Positions 25,761 to 40,300 of a stretch of DNA of 64,000 nucleotides are shown one piece after another; position 1 is the first letter of the stretch, and each line of letters opens with the position of its first letter. The translations under genes were made by a program, and so were the position numbers. Under the pieces are notes generated by a model. That model ran no database searches. It was given only the letters and a program-made list of their open reading frames with translations, and was not told the origin of the DNA. Origin of the DNA: Camarhynchus parvulus (Eukaryota; Chordata; Aves; Passeriformes; Thraupidae); assembly GCF_901933205.1 (NCBI RefSeq), contig NC_044576.1, forward strand, positions 7,845,024 to 7,909,023, read 5' to 3'.

Positions 25761-28700
25761 CGTGTGGTGCCTCACCCTACGAACAAAGCAAAGCCTTCTC
25801 ACCTTCCATTTGCTTCTTTGCTTCCCTTTTGGCCAAGGCCAAGCAATAACTTGATGAGTAAAGGATGTGCTGCTGGCTTTCTTCTCACACAGCTGATGGA
25901 AATATTTATCTGAAGGTTTCTTACTTAGATCTCTACAGCAATGGCTTTAATACAATATTTTTTAAGTCCATCACTAACAAAGGGTTTACAAAGACCTCCA
26001 TCTTTCCAGCAAAGTTCCTGCCCCCAGGCTGCTAAAAATGCTGTCATTCTGCCAATAAATTCAGTTCTCTGCATTTTCATTATTCTCTACTGTTGTCTTT
26101 AAGACGCTTGAAGACATTTAGAGCACTCCTCCAGTGGGAGTGCTTCTTTGTATTTTCACTTTTTTGTGTTTTGTTTTAGCTAAAAGGTTTGACAGCTTTA
26201 GGGCAGACGTCTTCAATATTTTTCATTTACAATGTGACCCCCTAGTAGATAGCTTGAACTATTTTTTCCCCTACTTGATTCAGTTACTGCAAAGATCACA
26301 TACTGAACCTAAAGAAAACTGCCCAAGACATGTTACCTATTAACTAAAGTGTCATGACAATGCTGAGACTTTACTATGAAAGTGTTTCTGCTACAGATCC
26401 CAAATGGAATTTAGTTTGTCCAGAGTCCAAGCATGCCTGGATGATGCATATACTTTTTTGGTTTTTTTTTTAAACCGGTAATAATTTTCATGTCCTCTGT
26501 GTTTTTTAATTCAAGCTGGTATTAGAAACAGAACTGCACAGAATGTAATTTAAATCTTGAAGTTTCAGGGTGTCCCAGGTGGTCATATTTAGCTCTTGGA
26601 GCCACGACCATGAGTGATGTACTTTTGTACTGAGTCTCTTGGCCTGCAGAGCTGTGGAACAGGTACCACAGGGGGTGAGCAGCCTCCCTCTGCCCTACTG
26701 AAAAAGCACCTGCAAACCAAGGCAGTGCTACACTCAGTCCTCCCAGCTGGGGACAGATGGTTAAGAGCCAAATCTCTGCAGAAAATAATTTCTTTGTGTT
26801 TCGTGAAATAACTTCTGGAAAAGAAATAGAAGCAGAGGGCAAACCCCTCAGCTGATCAGTCCACCCCTGTCTTGTCTCTGTGATGCTGCTTTTCACAACT
26901 GTGTTTAGTCTAAGTACATTCCACCACACAGTATGTGAAAACTAAATTTTTTTGTGTCTGGGAGCTGGATGTGCAGCTCTTCAGGCCTGAGCTAATCAGC
27001 TCAGAGGAAGTTCAGCCTCCCAGCTCCTCGTGTCTGAGGTCAGAAGGAAATGGCTTGGTGAGTTTTGTTCTTACAGAATAGAGTAGTCCTGGGGTAGACA
27101 TTTTTGGGTCTCTTTTTGGGTTGTACATTGGAAGTCCTCAGCTGTTATTTATTTGTGTGTCAATGCTACTTTTTGAATCCCTGAGTCGCATCTGGGGACT
27201 TGGGCAGAGGCAGCACTGCCTGTATTTAGTACTTGGCAGTAAGTTAGCACTTTCTATGCAAGAGTATTCTAGTGCTTTGCAAACATTAATTACATTTTAC
27301 AGACCCTCTGAGGAAAGATGGAAAGCTAACTCTGCTTCTGGAAGACATGCTGATTTTGTTGATTGACTGTATGCTGAAAGAAATGTAAAATCAACCTTTA
27401 TGTTGCCCAAATATATTACTAATGTAAAGTTAAAAGAAAAAGCAGCAAGATTCCAAATCCTGCTGCTCCAGTGCCAGAGAGGAAAAAAATTAAAATCAGT
27501 TTGTGACTAGAAAAGAGTACTTTGATAACTGGGGATATCACTTTGCATATGCTACCTGATGGGTCTCTTTTTTGTCCATATATATGACACTGTTTTGTCT
27601 AATTATCCCTGACATTTCTTTTGAGCTTTATTTTTGTTTTGTGTATACATATTGGAGAAGAAAGGTCTGCCAGTCCCTGGGAATCATGTATAATTCAGAA
27701 TAGCTATTATCCCTTTGATGGATAGAAAGCATATTTAAAACATAGGTACAGAGCAGCAAGCAAAATAAGAAGGGGGGGGGAAAGAAATGCAATTTAATGT
27801 GCTCAGCATATCACATGCAGATCCATGTTCTCATGCTCAATAACTGTCTGAAAGCATTAAATACTGCACTGGGGTACTGGCCAGCATGAAGGAGAAGAGG
27901 AAGCTCACAGGAATCCCTTTGGGGAAGTGTGAGATATCACAGGATCTTGTCCAAACCCACTCTCACAGCCTCCTCCATTCAGTTCGTGGTGTGGAAGTTG
28001 GCACTGAGCTCCTGCCCCTCTTCCCTGTGAGCCTGGAGCAGCTCAGTCCTTGCCTGTTGTCATGATCCCCCCTCCCAGCCTGCCCAAGCCAGACACACTC
28101 TGATCCTTGGTTTCCAAACACAGCAGAGGAATTGGCAGATGTTATTAAGACAGAAACAGCTTTTAAATGACAAGTCTGTTTAGTTGTTCTTTTACTACAG
28201 TCCCTTTTGTGACGCATTGTTCTCTTATTATAGCTTAGGCATTTCTTCTAATGACAATAGAATCCTTCTGGGTTTTCAGCACCTGTGCAAAGGATGTGGT
28301 TACTAATTTGGAATAAGAGTCAAGCTGCTGGAAAACATCTCACTGGAGGGTAGATCCATGTTGCGGTTTTACAGAAAGAAACAGCCCTTGGTACTTTTAT
28401 GCTTTTTACTCACAGGAAAAAGATGTTACAGAGCCAATGATTTTACTCATTTAATTAGAGATGGAATAGTGCATTGGATCAATTAAAATTGGTAAACTCT
28501 GAATTAGTGAAACAGGTGCTTCAGATGGTACAAGCACCAGTGTAACACAATAGATGATCACTTTAAATGGGGAGCCTGCCAAACAAAATCATATTTTTGA
28601 GCTGGTTGTGGAATGAGAAGGTTACAAGAGAAATGGTATTTTTGCTCAGTTTATGACTATATTTTGTGGTGGAAGGAAGGATGATTGAGCTTTGGTTGGG

Positions 28701-31700
28701 CCAATAATGTATGTGTGGCATGGGGCAGCAATCTGTGGAAGCATTTGCTTTGTACTGGGAAACATTGCAGTGGCCATAACTGACAAATGTATTCCTGTTG
28801 GTCTGACTCCTGAAAATTCCTGCGTGGCACTCAAGAGACTTGGCATTAATAGCCTAAGCAAGCATTACAGCATTTGAAGCAAGCAATTCTTTGTGAAGTA
28901 CAAGGTGTGTAGAGTAATATATGATAAATTATTACATCAACTTCCTTGGGAATTTAACCAGTTCTAAATTGTTAAATTGCAATGAGTTTCTGTGCTGCTG
29001 TGTTTGTAAGCACAGCCTGTTAGGAGTTCTTGCCCCTTCAGACTGGGCTTGTGAACTTCTCATCACCTGCCAGCCCTGGCCTGATCCAGCTTGAGTTTCC
29101 ATGCAGATTTTATTGCGCCTTTATGTACGTCCCAGAAAGAAGGGGAAACATCTTTGCAAATTAAGGTTAAAGTAGTGAGATGTTATTGTTTTATAAGGAG
29201 CAGGCTGAGTTCATGCAGTGGCTGAACATGATTGTGCAGCCTTGACGTTCTGCTGTGGCTTAGCTGTCCTATCACCAGCTTTTGTGAGTCCTCGTGCCGT
29301 GGCCTCCAGCTGCACTGCTGCTCATAGGGCATAGAGCTCTTGATATCTTCTGAAGCAAGAGCTCTGGATTTTGAGTGTTTGTGAACCATGGAATGGAGTG
29401 GTTGTGAGGCTGAGAGTGCAAACCATGGGTTCTCTCTGCTGTAATCTCTACTATTGAAGCACACAACTCAGCAGTGGTTTTCTCAAAGTCAAAGCAGACA
29501 GGGGATAGCTGCATGTTCTACAGAACAGCAGTCTCTCCCAACTTATTTGTAAGGCTGGAGATGGTAATTAATGAAGATAGTAACACTGAATTTTAATTGG
29601 GCTGTAATTATAATACAGCAATTTATAAAGTGAGACTTTCAAGACTGTTCATGCCCTACAGCATTTTGTTCCTCAGCTAAATCGAACTACAAAAGTTAGA
29701 GGGAGATAAATAATTGGTTCTGAAATGTACTTATCACAAGTGGGTCAAGTGTATTGGTGTGCATGGGCACCATTTATTATGAATTATGTGGAGGAATCAC
29801 CTCCATGTCAGATCTGATAGCCTGAAGACCAGGCATTTGCTAATAAATAGTCAGAGCTGACACTGGAGCAGCACTGGACTTATCAGAAGTCAGGAGACTT
29901 CCAGCTGATCCATGCCCTGAGACTCATGGAGAATCTCAAATATGACCCCCAAAATTGCCAAGAATATGAGTGGGATAGACGCAGGAATTTCCTTCCCCAA
30001 AATGTTACAAGCTCCATCTAAAGGAAACTTCAGTGCACCTAAACTTGGATTGGCCAAGACAGAAAACAATGAACCTGATGTAGCTCCACAGATAGTGGTC
30101 TTCTTAATTGAGCTTTAGATGTCAAGGAACTGCAGATCAAATCTCTTCCCCTTATTTGGACTTTTGTGTTAGCAGCATGAACAGTGGTGGCTTTTGCTGC
30201 TGAAAGAAGGTGTCAGAACTTATGAAAGGGAAAATCAAAAAATTTCCACTGCTGGGCTAGCTCAAGAGATAAGATGTTTATTTCAAATACCCAACCATTA
30301 GAACATCTTGATCTCAGCTTCTCCAGTGAGATCTCTAATTTTTCTTGCCTCCAACTGGGCTGGAAGTGTTAGAAGGGTAGATTTTCCTGTGGTGCGGAAG
30401 AAAGATGCAAGAATGGTGCTATTACTTGTTTCTGCCTTTTTTTGTAATATCCCATCTGCAAATGCTGCTTTTCCTCAAGTAAAGGCCGTCTCTAGGAGAA
30501 AAAGATGGAAAGATAGCCAGCTGGTCACAGTAGGGGTCAGCATTAAGGATTCCTGCAGGAGGAAGGTAAAAAGAATTACCTGTTCTCAGGTAGAAAATAT
30601 CCCAAGAAAAATAGTAATAGCAAAGTCCATAATCCAAATTGAAATATGAAACAGGTCAGGTCTAGAAGGCTGTAAAGACCCCTGCCTTCAGCTAACTCAT
30701 TAACAAGCCTCCCATCTCCCACAGGAAATTTCTCTTGTTTACTGAGTTTTCAACCCTGAGATTACAAATAATGGAGAAAAGTAAATGCCCAAGCATGTTG
30801 GAGCAGGCTTTTAGACCTGAGCTTGTAAAAGCAAGTTGAGGAGCTGGAGTCCCATCACTGCAGATCTTCAGGAGAAGTTTAGAAAGAAATCTGGATTGGA
30901 ATATATAGCAGATTCCCATGGGAGATACCTAAAGTTGGTAAATTACAGAGGACAGTGACAGACCTACTTCTCTATGATTTGTGGTTAACCAAAATTTTCC
31001 CATTTCTTGGGCTGTACTTTAAGATGTAACCATAATTTTCCAGGAATTGATAATGAAGGGATTACCAACTGAGTTTTTCTGGAAACCGCTGTGGTTTAGG
31101 TTCGGTAATTTCTCAAAAGGAGTGAGGAGAAAAAGAAAATATCTACAAATGCCTCAAGCTGAATAAAAAATGCCATTTTCAATTGTTGTCCTGATAGGAA
31201 TACAAGAGACCTTCATGAAAGACCTCCCTCTCTTTTCACTCACACACACATACAAACTTCCACCACTAATTCTGCTTCACTCAAGGAAGTATCCCACTCG
31301 GGATCTTTGCATACAGCAAAAAATAAAGCTCTGGATACACAGAAAGCAATATAGGTGGTTAGTGCAACTGTTATTTCATATGGTTGCATTTTTTTGTTAC
31401 TCCCATAGAAATTAATCATTTCAGTATAATGTGGAGTCAGAGGCATCTTTTCTGTGCAGGAATTGAGAATATCTGAAGTGACTGACGCTTGGTGGAAGGA
31501 AAAAAGAACAGAATATAAATCTCTCAGAGCTGAAGGCTTCTACTCAATAAAGCAAACTGCTTTTAGGAAAGAAAAACATGTTTCTTTGGTGATGCTTGAT
31601 TATGAGTTCCTTTATTGTCAGCTGGCAGAGGAGGGGGGTTGATGTGTATTGTTTTGTCTGGGAAGGGGTTCTGCCTCTTCTGTACCCGCAAGAGCAAAAT

Positions 31701-34700
31701 TGAGAATTATCTCAATTTACCATGGAGAACTTAATGAATTCAGACAGCACGAACATGTCATTTCCAGCAAGGGCTTGTGTTTATTTCCTTGGTTCATGGT
31801 GTCATGAAGCTGTGTCTATTCTGGAAACTATCAAGGCTATGCAATTTGGCTGCTGATAGAAAAATTTCCTTCCATCATGTTTCCTTTCTCTCATGTAGAA
31901 GCATTTAAAGTTATTGAAATTAGTAAAAATGCTTCAGTTTGTTTCTTCAGATGTGTCAGTTAGCAACAACTCAATTTGCAGCTGCCACTCATGTTTAACC
32001 AAGCAAGTGAGCCAAGAAAACAAAATTGTGGTTGTTTGTGCTGACTGGTTAAAATTTGTCTTCTTGGTACAGTTTCCATTCTTTTTAACTTCTACAGGAA
32101 TTAGTTGGGCATGGACACTGTGATATTAGATGGGCTTTCCACCAAGAGGAAAAGCTTAATTAGGCTGCAAGCAGGAGCAGAATGTATTCCACAGCCCCTG
32201 AACCACTCTGAGGCTCTGGGTGAAAACTGGGACAATTTGAGCTCACACTGTCTTTTATGGTAGCTGTAAGCACTTAATAAGTACACACTAAACACAGCCA
32301 GGTTTATCACATCCTTCCTTATTGAGGCTTCCAAAAATGATATCCAAGCACAGGACTAGGTGGGATACTCTGATCTCAGGTAATGCTGGGAAAAGCATTG
32401 GCTTGCTGAAATGCCCTAGGAGAGGCCATTTGCCTATATTCAGGTGTGCTCTGTGAGTCTGTAGCCCCTGAAGACCAAAGCCTTGATTAGCATGATAAAA
32501 CAAGATTACAGCATTGCCAGGAGATATTATTAAGAAATCCAAAAATCCTGCTTGCAGGTGGTGTAAAATAAAGCTTTAGAAAATGTTGGGCTGTGGTTAA
32601 GTCAGACTGATGAGGATAAAGACCCTTTGTACAGAGGGAAAGTTAGGACAGGAAAGACAAATATGATCTGGAGTTGAAGAGTGGGTGTCTGATGTCAGAC
32701 TGCTGCTAACACAGCCTTGATCTTCCAGCTCTCCTGCTTTTGATCACCTCTAGCATAAAAAGGTCAAAATGTTGCACTATTAAAGTCTGTGGTGCCTATA
32801 AACATGGGAAAAGTGTTACTTGTAAGCAATAATCATTTTGGTTATTGCAGAATAATACTGAACACCTTTCAAAATGCATATACACGTAAATCTGGCATGC
32901 ATATGCATATTTGAAATCATTGCTAATCAGCTTTAATTGCTCAGGTCTGTGCTTTTAGGGCGTTTCTTACTGTTGCTTCTTATTCTTTAAAATTCTACAA
33001 CGATTTGTTGGAATACTATCGTCATCTTTGACTAGTTTAATGAGCATAGCCCATATGGAGAATCTAATATGCTGCACGTTCATGCAGGAGACAAAAGCCA
33101 GCTGTAAAACCCAACACCATGGCAACTTTTCAGCAACAGAATATCAGCAAGAATTTTCCAGGATTTTCTAGGACTCTGGAATGGTTAGTAAGGCAAAAAT
33201 CTCCTCATGACAATGATATTTTTTTCCTGTTCCCACAGATGTAATTTCTTTCTAAATTATTGGTTTTGTCCGAAAGGATTTATTTTTTTATGTTTTTGAC
33301 TACTAGACTATGAGAAAGTGATAGTCTACCTATTCTTACTAAAACAATATGGGGTACTGGATTTATTTTAGTCTGAAAACTTGAATAAAATGAAATTAAT
33401 CTCTGGAGTGTTAGTAACAATATTTTTAATATCTTTCTTTTTACTATTACTTTCCCAGAAAATATTGTAGCGTCAATTTATTGAGGGCTTTGACATCTTC
33501 AAGAGAAGTTCTTTTAAAAATGCAAGTAAGGAAGGCTCAGACATAGGGATTGGCTTATAATAGATTACAGAGTAGCTTCAGTATGTTGACATATAATGAA
33601 AAGTTTATAATGACCCTGCTAATTAAGAAATTTTAAAAGTTTCCTCCTTTTTTAATTGTTCGGATTGCTACCATGAGGTTCTGTGTTGGTGTGAGTGTGC
33701 TTTTGTTTTTACTTTTTTGATTTTCTACTGATTTTGTAATGAAGTGCAAGATCAATTTGTAGTAATTACTTGACAGTAGTAATAAGTGCTGATAGTGGTT
33801 TGCCACAGATGTAAAGGAAGGATTTGTGTTTCTAGAATTGGAAACCTTAATATGCAGATCACATACCAGCTTGGAAGTCCTTGAGAATGGAAATAATCAT
33901 GTAAAACTGAAGTTAGTAAAGAAAAGACATAAAGGCATGCATGAGGTAAACAAATTTTAAAGCTTTCCTCAGAGCAATGTTTTTGTCAGAAGACTTTCTT
34001 GCTGTGCCAGGCCATGCTAAAAGTAAAGAAGAATTTGTGTCAAAACCATGGTGGAAAAGTGTTTTGATAACAGAAGATTAGTTTTGTCTTGTTCTTTTGC
34101 TGAAGAAGGGCCTAAAAAGATTTGTAATAATTTGAAGAGCAGGTCAGAATCAGAGTTGGTGAAAGGATTAGAGGCCATGTGATTCACAGTTCGCCGGGCT
34201 CTTACAGATTTCCCACATCTGCCTGGGGGGCTCTGTGTTACTGGAACTTGGGGAGCCTCTTGGATGCTGCTGTTTCACTGGGCTGGCTGATACAGTCTGC
34301 AAATTAATTAAGGGTATAACCGGATTGGCACTGAGTTGGAATCCTCACAGGAAAACAGTCAACTTCCAAAGAGATTGCTTCTGCCCCCAGAAGCTTTGTT
34401 TCCAGGTACAGCCCAGAAATCAGCATATTTGCTTAGGAAATGATTTTATTTTTGAGTAGTTGTCACAAGGAGCTTGCTATAAAATTCTGCTGGGAGTTAA
34501 TATTCTTGGGATTTAGTTTAAGATGCTGGTCTTGACAGAAACTTGTTATGCAAATAATATCCTGCAGATGTGAATTGTACTATGGAAAATACTAAAGAAT
34601 GCATCTCTATGAGTGCAGAAAGAATGTAGAAAGTAATATACGCAATATCCTTTTATAACAAGAAACATAAAACAGAAACACACATTGAAACCCAAAAATG

Positions 34701-37257
34701 TACATTATATAGGTCTCACAAAGCTTTGACCCGGCCCAAATTTTGAACAGGGATTTTTCCTGATACTTTTCCCAGAATCAGTTCCTTATAAAACAGTGTA
34801 AATTACTCAAGGATGGATTCACCTATAGAATCCACGCACTCTTACTAGGAGGGCACAAGAAATGAAGACAGACCTGGATAGAAAAGAGCTCTTGATGTAC
34901 TGTTGGCTTGGTATTAGCCCATGGTGAGTCAGAGAGGTGTGAGAGCCTAGAAAATAGCAATGAGATTCCCTGAAGACACCCTAACAGAATCAGTCCAGCT
35001 TTAAGCTAAATGCAGAAACTATTGCAATATTCCCCAAAGGTAAAATGTGTTTTAGGAAAGCTTGGAATTTTTTTGTGATTTCTTTAGAATCACCTGAAAA
35101 AGTCTGAAATTATGTAAATAATTTTAAATAGTAGTTACTAACCCAACTTTTTTAGTCAACACATCATGAACATTTAGGTAAGTGAACTGGCTTTCTGCAA
35201 GGTGAACACGAATGAATGAAATTATTTTTAAAACCATTAAAAATGTATCATGTTTTTCAATTTCCCTTCACTGTCCCTTGACCTTCTTAGTAGAAGTGAA
35301 CAAAGTTTGTATTCATCTGGGACAGCTTCTAGACTTCCAGACCTGAAGTTTCTGCCTTTCTTTATCTATAATGGTCTATTTTTTTTTTCTTATAAGGTTA
35401 CCTTCATCCCTACCAGCCCTGCCATTTACTCAGTTCCCACAAGTCATAGCCACACCATCCTTCAAATCAGCCCAGCATTTGAAGGCTGTGAGATGCAAGC
35501 TCCTGAGACATCCAACAGGATCTGATTGTCTGATACCCTCTGTGTCCTCCTCTCTTGAGCTGGCTCCCCCACTTCCACAGCCACGTTTTCGTTCTGTCTC
35601 CTGAGACAAGACATTCACTTTTGATCTCATCTCATCTCAGTCTTCTTTCTTCACACACAACTTTGGGTTTTCAGAAAGGCCATCTCAGCCACCTGGCATT
35701 TGGAGGAGCTCATCTGATTTCCCTCTTGACCTAGAGTTACGCAGTAAAATAGCAAACAGCAAACTGAGTCACCTCAGTCACCAACTCGGTCAAGGTCACG
35801 GCCCTCTGAGATGTTCAGTGAGAGTTGCTGGGTTTTTTCTCCCACTACCTTTTCAAATCCTTAATTCCTGCTCTTTGACTGGTTTAGGTTGAGGAAGCCT
35901 AGTTTTGTAGCAGGTCCAGCTTAGAATGCTGTATGTTGCTGAAGCACACAGCCATAGGGAGTGAATGGCTTTAGTCAATAGGTATTTTTGGCCAACAAAA
36001 ATAACAATGAAAAGAGAAGTGTCAAGCTTAGCTGAGCCTCACTACTCAAATGAATCAGAGTTCATTTTGGTTTTGACATCAAAATGCTCTAAATGACCAA
36101 GAAAATTATCTAGAAGACACCAAGAAAATGCTATGAAATTTTCTGTGACCTTGCAAGCTCCTTTCACTCCCTTCCCTCATATATCAGCAGAAATCTGAAG
36201 CTGTATCAGTGGATGAACTCTGACAGTCCTCTGGGGCAGGTTAGGTAAACCTGGAGGGTCAGATTTTGACTGGTCCTTAAAGTGCTTCTCACCAGTAGCA
36301 AATACTGCATTTGGTAGTCTTTTAGAACCCTAGCAAAGATTCATTTTTTTTATTTTTTACCTGCACTCCAGGCTATCAGTCAGGGGTCTCCTTGTCCTCC
36401 CTGCAGAACGCTGGCTGAATAGAGGAGGGTGCCATGAGGGAGGGACACTGTTGTCACCCTGCCTTGCTCTGGGATGTTTCCTGACCACTGAGCCCTCAGG
36501 TACTACAAAACCCAGCTGGTGTAGACCATATTCCAAAAGGTTTTAATTGGATTTTCTGAAAAGGAGCTGGGTATGCAGCCCTGCCCTGAAAGTCAGCTGG
36601 CTGCTGCTGTGATCAGACCTCTCAGGAGTGACTTTCTCAGCTTACAGGCAGAGTCAGGGTTTGACAGGCCACTTGAAGTTTCCTTGGGTTAAAACTTTGC
36701 CTCTCCCTATCCAGCCAGCAGCCAGTAGAGAGCAATATTGCACACACATGAGAAATTAGTTCACTAAACTGTATTAGTCTCAGGGGAATTAGCCACTATA
36801 ATTATTGTTTTCCTTCTCAGTACTGCTGTAATAAGTAAGCTATACATAAAGGGGTTTAAGCTTTGCTAATTTTTTCATTCTTCTCAATACTTGCTTTTTA
36901 TCTTGTGTGTAGTCAATGGCTTGTCAAACCTGAAGCTGGCTTATTTGGTATTACATATTTGAAATGATTTATTCACTAAGAACCCACTAATGGGATGTAA
37001 CACATAAAAATTAGATTAAAGAAAAAATCCTTTAATCATCTAGTTGAATAAAGCTTTCTGCTTCTATGATGAATTTGTATACACTCCCTATTTTGTAGAA
37101 ACTAATATTATTTTCAGAATTCAGTTTGGATTAGTTACCACAAAGGAGTCACATAATTGCAATGCATGTTCATATTACATTAGTACTTCAAGATCTCCTT
37201 CAACTCGTGTTTTTGCCATCTCCTTTATCAAATCCAGTCCAAATTTTTCCCTGATGT
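25761..37257. other. Unique non-coding stretch, no gene seen
   Basis: No open frame is recognisable; the longest is 135 codons at 26522-26929 minus. A 61-codon frame at 28692-28877 plus has a hydrophobic, membrane-like look but matches no family I know. Nine G occur in a row near 27772. Apart from a possible conserved block near 32.8-33.2 kb I see no structured repeat or RNA gene. Confidence 0.6.
32815..33200. promoter_or_regulatory. Possible conserved non-coding element with POU-like motif cluster
   Basis: The octamer-like word ATGCATAT occurs at 32874, 32897 and 32903, the last two overlapping. It is followed by TAATCAG and TTTAATTG homeodomain-type cores at about 32925-32940. Farther on, the block keeps CpGs in otherwise AT-rich unique sequence (ggcgttt, caacgat, tatcgtc, gcacgtt). 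There is no open frame. The clustering is visible in the sequence; function and conservation are inference. Confidence 0.25.
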
Positions 37258-37338
37258 AATATTTATTATATAAATATACATATGTTATATATATATATAT
37301 GCATATATAAAAATATATATAAATATGTATATAAAAAT
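37258..37338. repeat. AT-rich microsatellite-like tract
   Basis: Alternating TA runs interrupted by GCATAT, ACATATG and AAATAT words, about 80 bases long. It is less regular than the array at 16340-16500 and has no clear higher-order unit. Confidence 0.85.
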
Positions 37339-40300
37339 CTACAAGGTGACTCAATTTCCGAAATAAAAAATTATGCTATAAAACTTGTCCATAATCGCAG
37401 TTTTCAATCTAGAGCCTTTCAAGTAAAGAATGGATGATCAAAATTTAATAGTTTATCCAGTATATCCTTAAGTCTCTGAACATGGTAAAGGAAAAAAAAA
37501 ACCAGAACTGGCTACACACTAAATGTATCTATATAGTTTTCTAATTGACTATCTGTTTGAGTCACCCTCAATAAAAAATAAAAATCCGAGACCATAAACC
37601 GCCACTGGTCTGTTCTGGAGCAGAAATTATTCTGAACCAGAATTGCCAACATCTCTCTTTGCTTGTGTCCAGACTGTGTACATGCCCTCTGTCTCCCTGA
37701 GAAGTATTTCAGGTCTAGCTTTAGGATGTGAGCATCTGCAGCAGGAACTGAAAGCCCATCCCTCTCCTGACAGGAATACACTCCCTGGAATAAAAGAGCA
37801 GTAAGATCAGCTACATTACTCAAGATTATTACTTTCTGCCACATTGTGTATTCATACTATAATTTACCACCACAGGAGATCTGAGGAACAAACTCAGGGT
37901 TTCACAAAGGTCTTTGTGGAGTTGTGGCTGTAATCAGAGGCAGCTACACCATAATGAGGGCAATCAAATCCCACACTCCAGCATGCCTGGGGCCAGCAGA
38001 GGGGACTGCAGAAACTTCCCTCCTCTTCCCCACCCACCCACCCAGGAGACAGTGCACAGCTGGTTGTGGCTTACATGATTTAGGATTTCATTCATGTGTC
38101 AAGAGCCAGGGGCTCCTGAAGGATAAGGAAAAGATGAATGGGATTAATGTCCATCAAATCCATGACCAAATGTCCTTGGCTTTGGGAATTCCTCACAAAT
38201 TGTTGCAGGTGTATTGATTAACTGGTCATCTACTAGAGAGAACATAGAAGTGGCCTTTGAAACAGAGAGAGGTACTGCAAAAGGGGAAAAGAAATTAAAA
38301 TGTGGAAAAGAGCAAATTATGTCAGCAGAAATAGGCATTACCATGGTTTTGCTTTTCCTGTGGCAATCTTGCACTGACCTCCAAGGCATGCAGTTTTCTA
38401 CCTCCAAATTTCAGGTGATTCCTTTCCCCTTCCGCATGTTAACTCTTATGTTGGTGTACAGTGCTGCCATCAGCTTTGGGATATCAGCATAAAGCTCACA
38501 TATCCAAGAACATCTGGCTTGCTGGGAGTGGAGGAGGATGTTTGTTTTTTATGGATTCAGTGCAGCTTGCCCAAAGGCTTGCAGGGTCATAGATGTGGAC
38601 AACTGGCTGAAAAGAGCAGGGTGTCCTTGTTTGAATGCTCAGAGCTGGGCAGCAAAGCTCAGCTCACTATAATGACTTCCCCTGCTGCCCCCATGCCTGT
38701 TGGCCACCACCCCTGGGCAGCACATCTGGTTGCTGCCTCTGTTCCTTCAGTGTGCCTTGTGGTCAGCAATCTCTATCATATTCTGTGATATTCCTGAATA
38801 AAGGCAGCTCAGTCTTTTGCTCTATTTGCTCTATTATTCAGGATTTTCTTTTTTAGGCACTGATCTTTATTAAATTTTAATCTTCTGAGACATGATTGAT
38901 ACAATGACTGGAGAAAATAAAAGAAGACTGCAGGGCTTCCTCCTCAGGTCAAAAAGCTGTGACAGCATAGCTGGGTAACGTGAAGCAGAAAAGAGCTAAC
39001 AAATTTCACTCGCTCATTTCTCCTTTTCTCTTATGAAATCCTTGCAAAAGCTCATTAGCTAAGCCCAGATTCTTATTGTCTTCATCAGCCTACCTAGGTA
39101 AAGGCCAGGAAGAGCCCCAGGAGGGCATGTGGACAGCAGAGTTTGAGATGCAGGGTCTGCTGGAATGAGTCTCTGCCATCTGTAACGTTTGTGACAGCAG
39201 CATTTCCCAGGAGGGTGTGGGAGCTGGGAGGTGTCTGGGCAGTGGCTACACAGGGGAAAAAAGAAACCCGAAGTCCCCTCAGTGTTTTATTCTCAAAGTG
39301 AAACTTTTGTAATGAGAGGTCCTGGCTTCCACCTCTTTCTCAACATTTCCTTCTATCAAAAAGAAAGAGATATTACAGAGAAGTATTTTCAATATATAGC
39401 AAGACAAATGTGAATAGGAAAAGAAATAAAGGGGCATCTGGCCAACTTCTCTCCTACTCCCACTGAAGAATTCTGGCTTTTCTCTCTTTTAAAAATGGTT
39501 TCACTATATTGTTCAGGAGAGGGATGATGAACCGCTGAAAATAATTTAGGATGACTTTCTAATAAATCAGATTTATGAAGAGATCTAAGAGTAAATTAGG
39601 ATGAATCTTTCAGGGAAAATTAATCTTGAAAAAAACTGGTAAAAATGTATCTTTCAGAACTTTTTGAGATTTTCTTCCAACAACAAACTTTTGTTTGTCC
39701 TAGGTTCCATCCAGACCATTAGTAAACTTTAAAAAATAATAAAATAAGCATCTTAAAAAATTTCTACAGCCAAACCTGATTTAAGATATATAGGTATGGA
39801 GAGCCTTTTATTTGAAGGAAGGTCAGGTCCTGTGTGCTTTGAGTACTCCCAATTCAAACCTCTTTTAGAGGAAGTGAAGGGTTCTGAGAACCAGAGAAAA
39901 GCCACCAGCACTCTCAGGAGCCTTCCCTCCATTTAATATCATCTCTTGATATTAGCATGGCCTCAGCTTGCAGCCTGGAGACTCCATTCACTATTCCAAC
40001 CTGTTTTCAAACAGGAGTTTGCACTCAGTCTGAATTTGTTGGGGTTCCAGATAGACACCCTTGTGACTGAGAGTGTGACACTCATAATGAGTTCATTGAA
40101 GAGGAGATGGATGTTCCATGACAGGGTGGGCATCAGCTGTGTTTTTCTGGGCTGCTTGGGATGCCTCCCATGCCATGGATGTCTCCCAGCAAACCTTCCC
40201 ACCCACTCTGTGCTGCTCAGGCACATTGTGATGGATATGTGCATCCATAAAGGCACAGAATTAGCTCACAATGCTCAGTTTAAAATAAATTGCTGTACAA

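Noticed and set aside
25141..25802. Minus-strand open frames of 194 and 189 codons
   Set aside because: They overlap in different frames and run through a 42-base tandem repeat; the products are about 14-residue repeats with no domain. Stop-free multiples of three explain them.
28692..28877. 61-codon frame with a membrane-protein look
   Set aside because: Short, no recognisable family, the antisense strand is equally open, and no splice sites define an exon.
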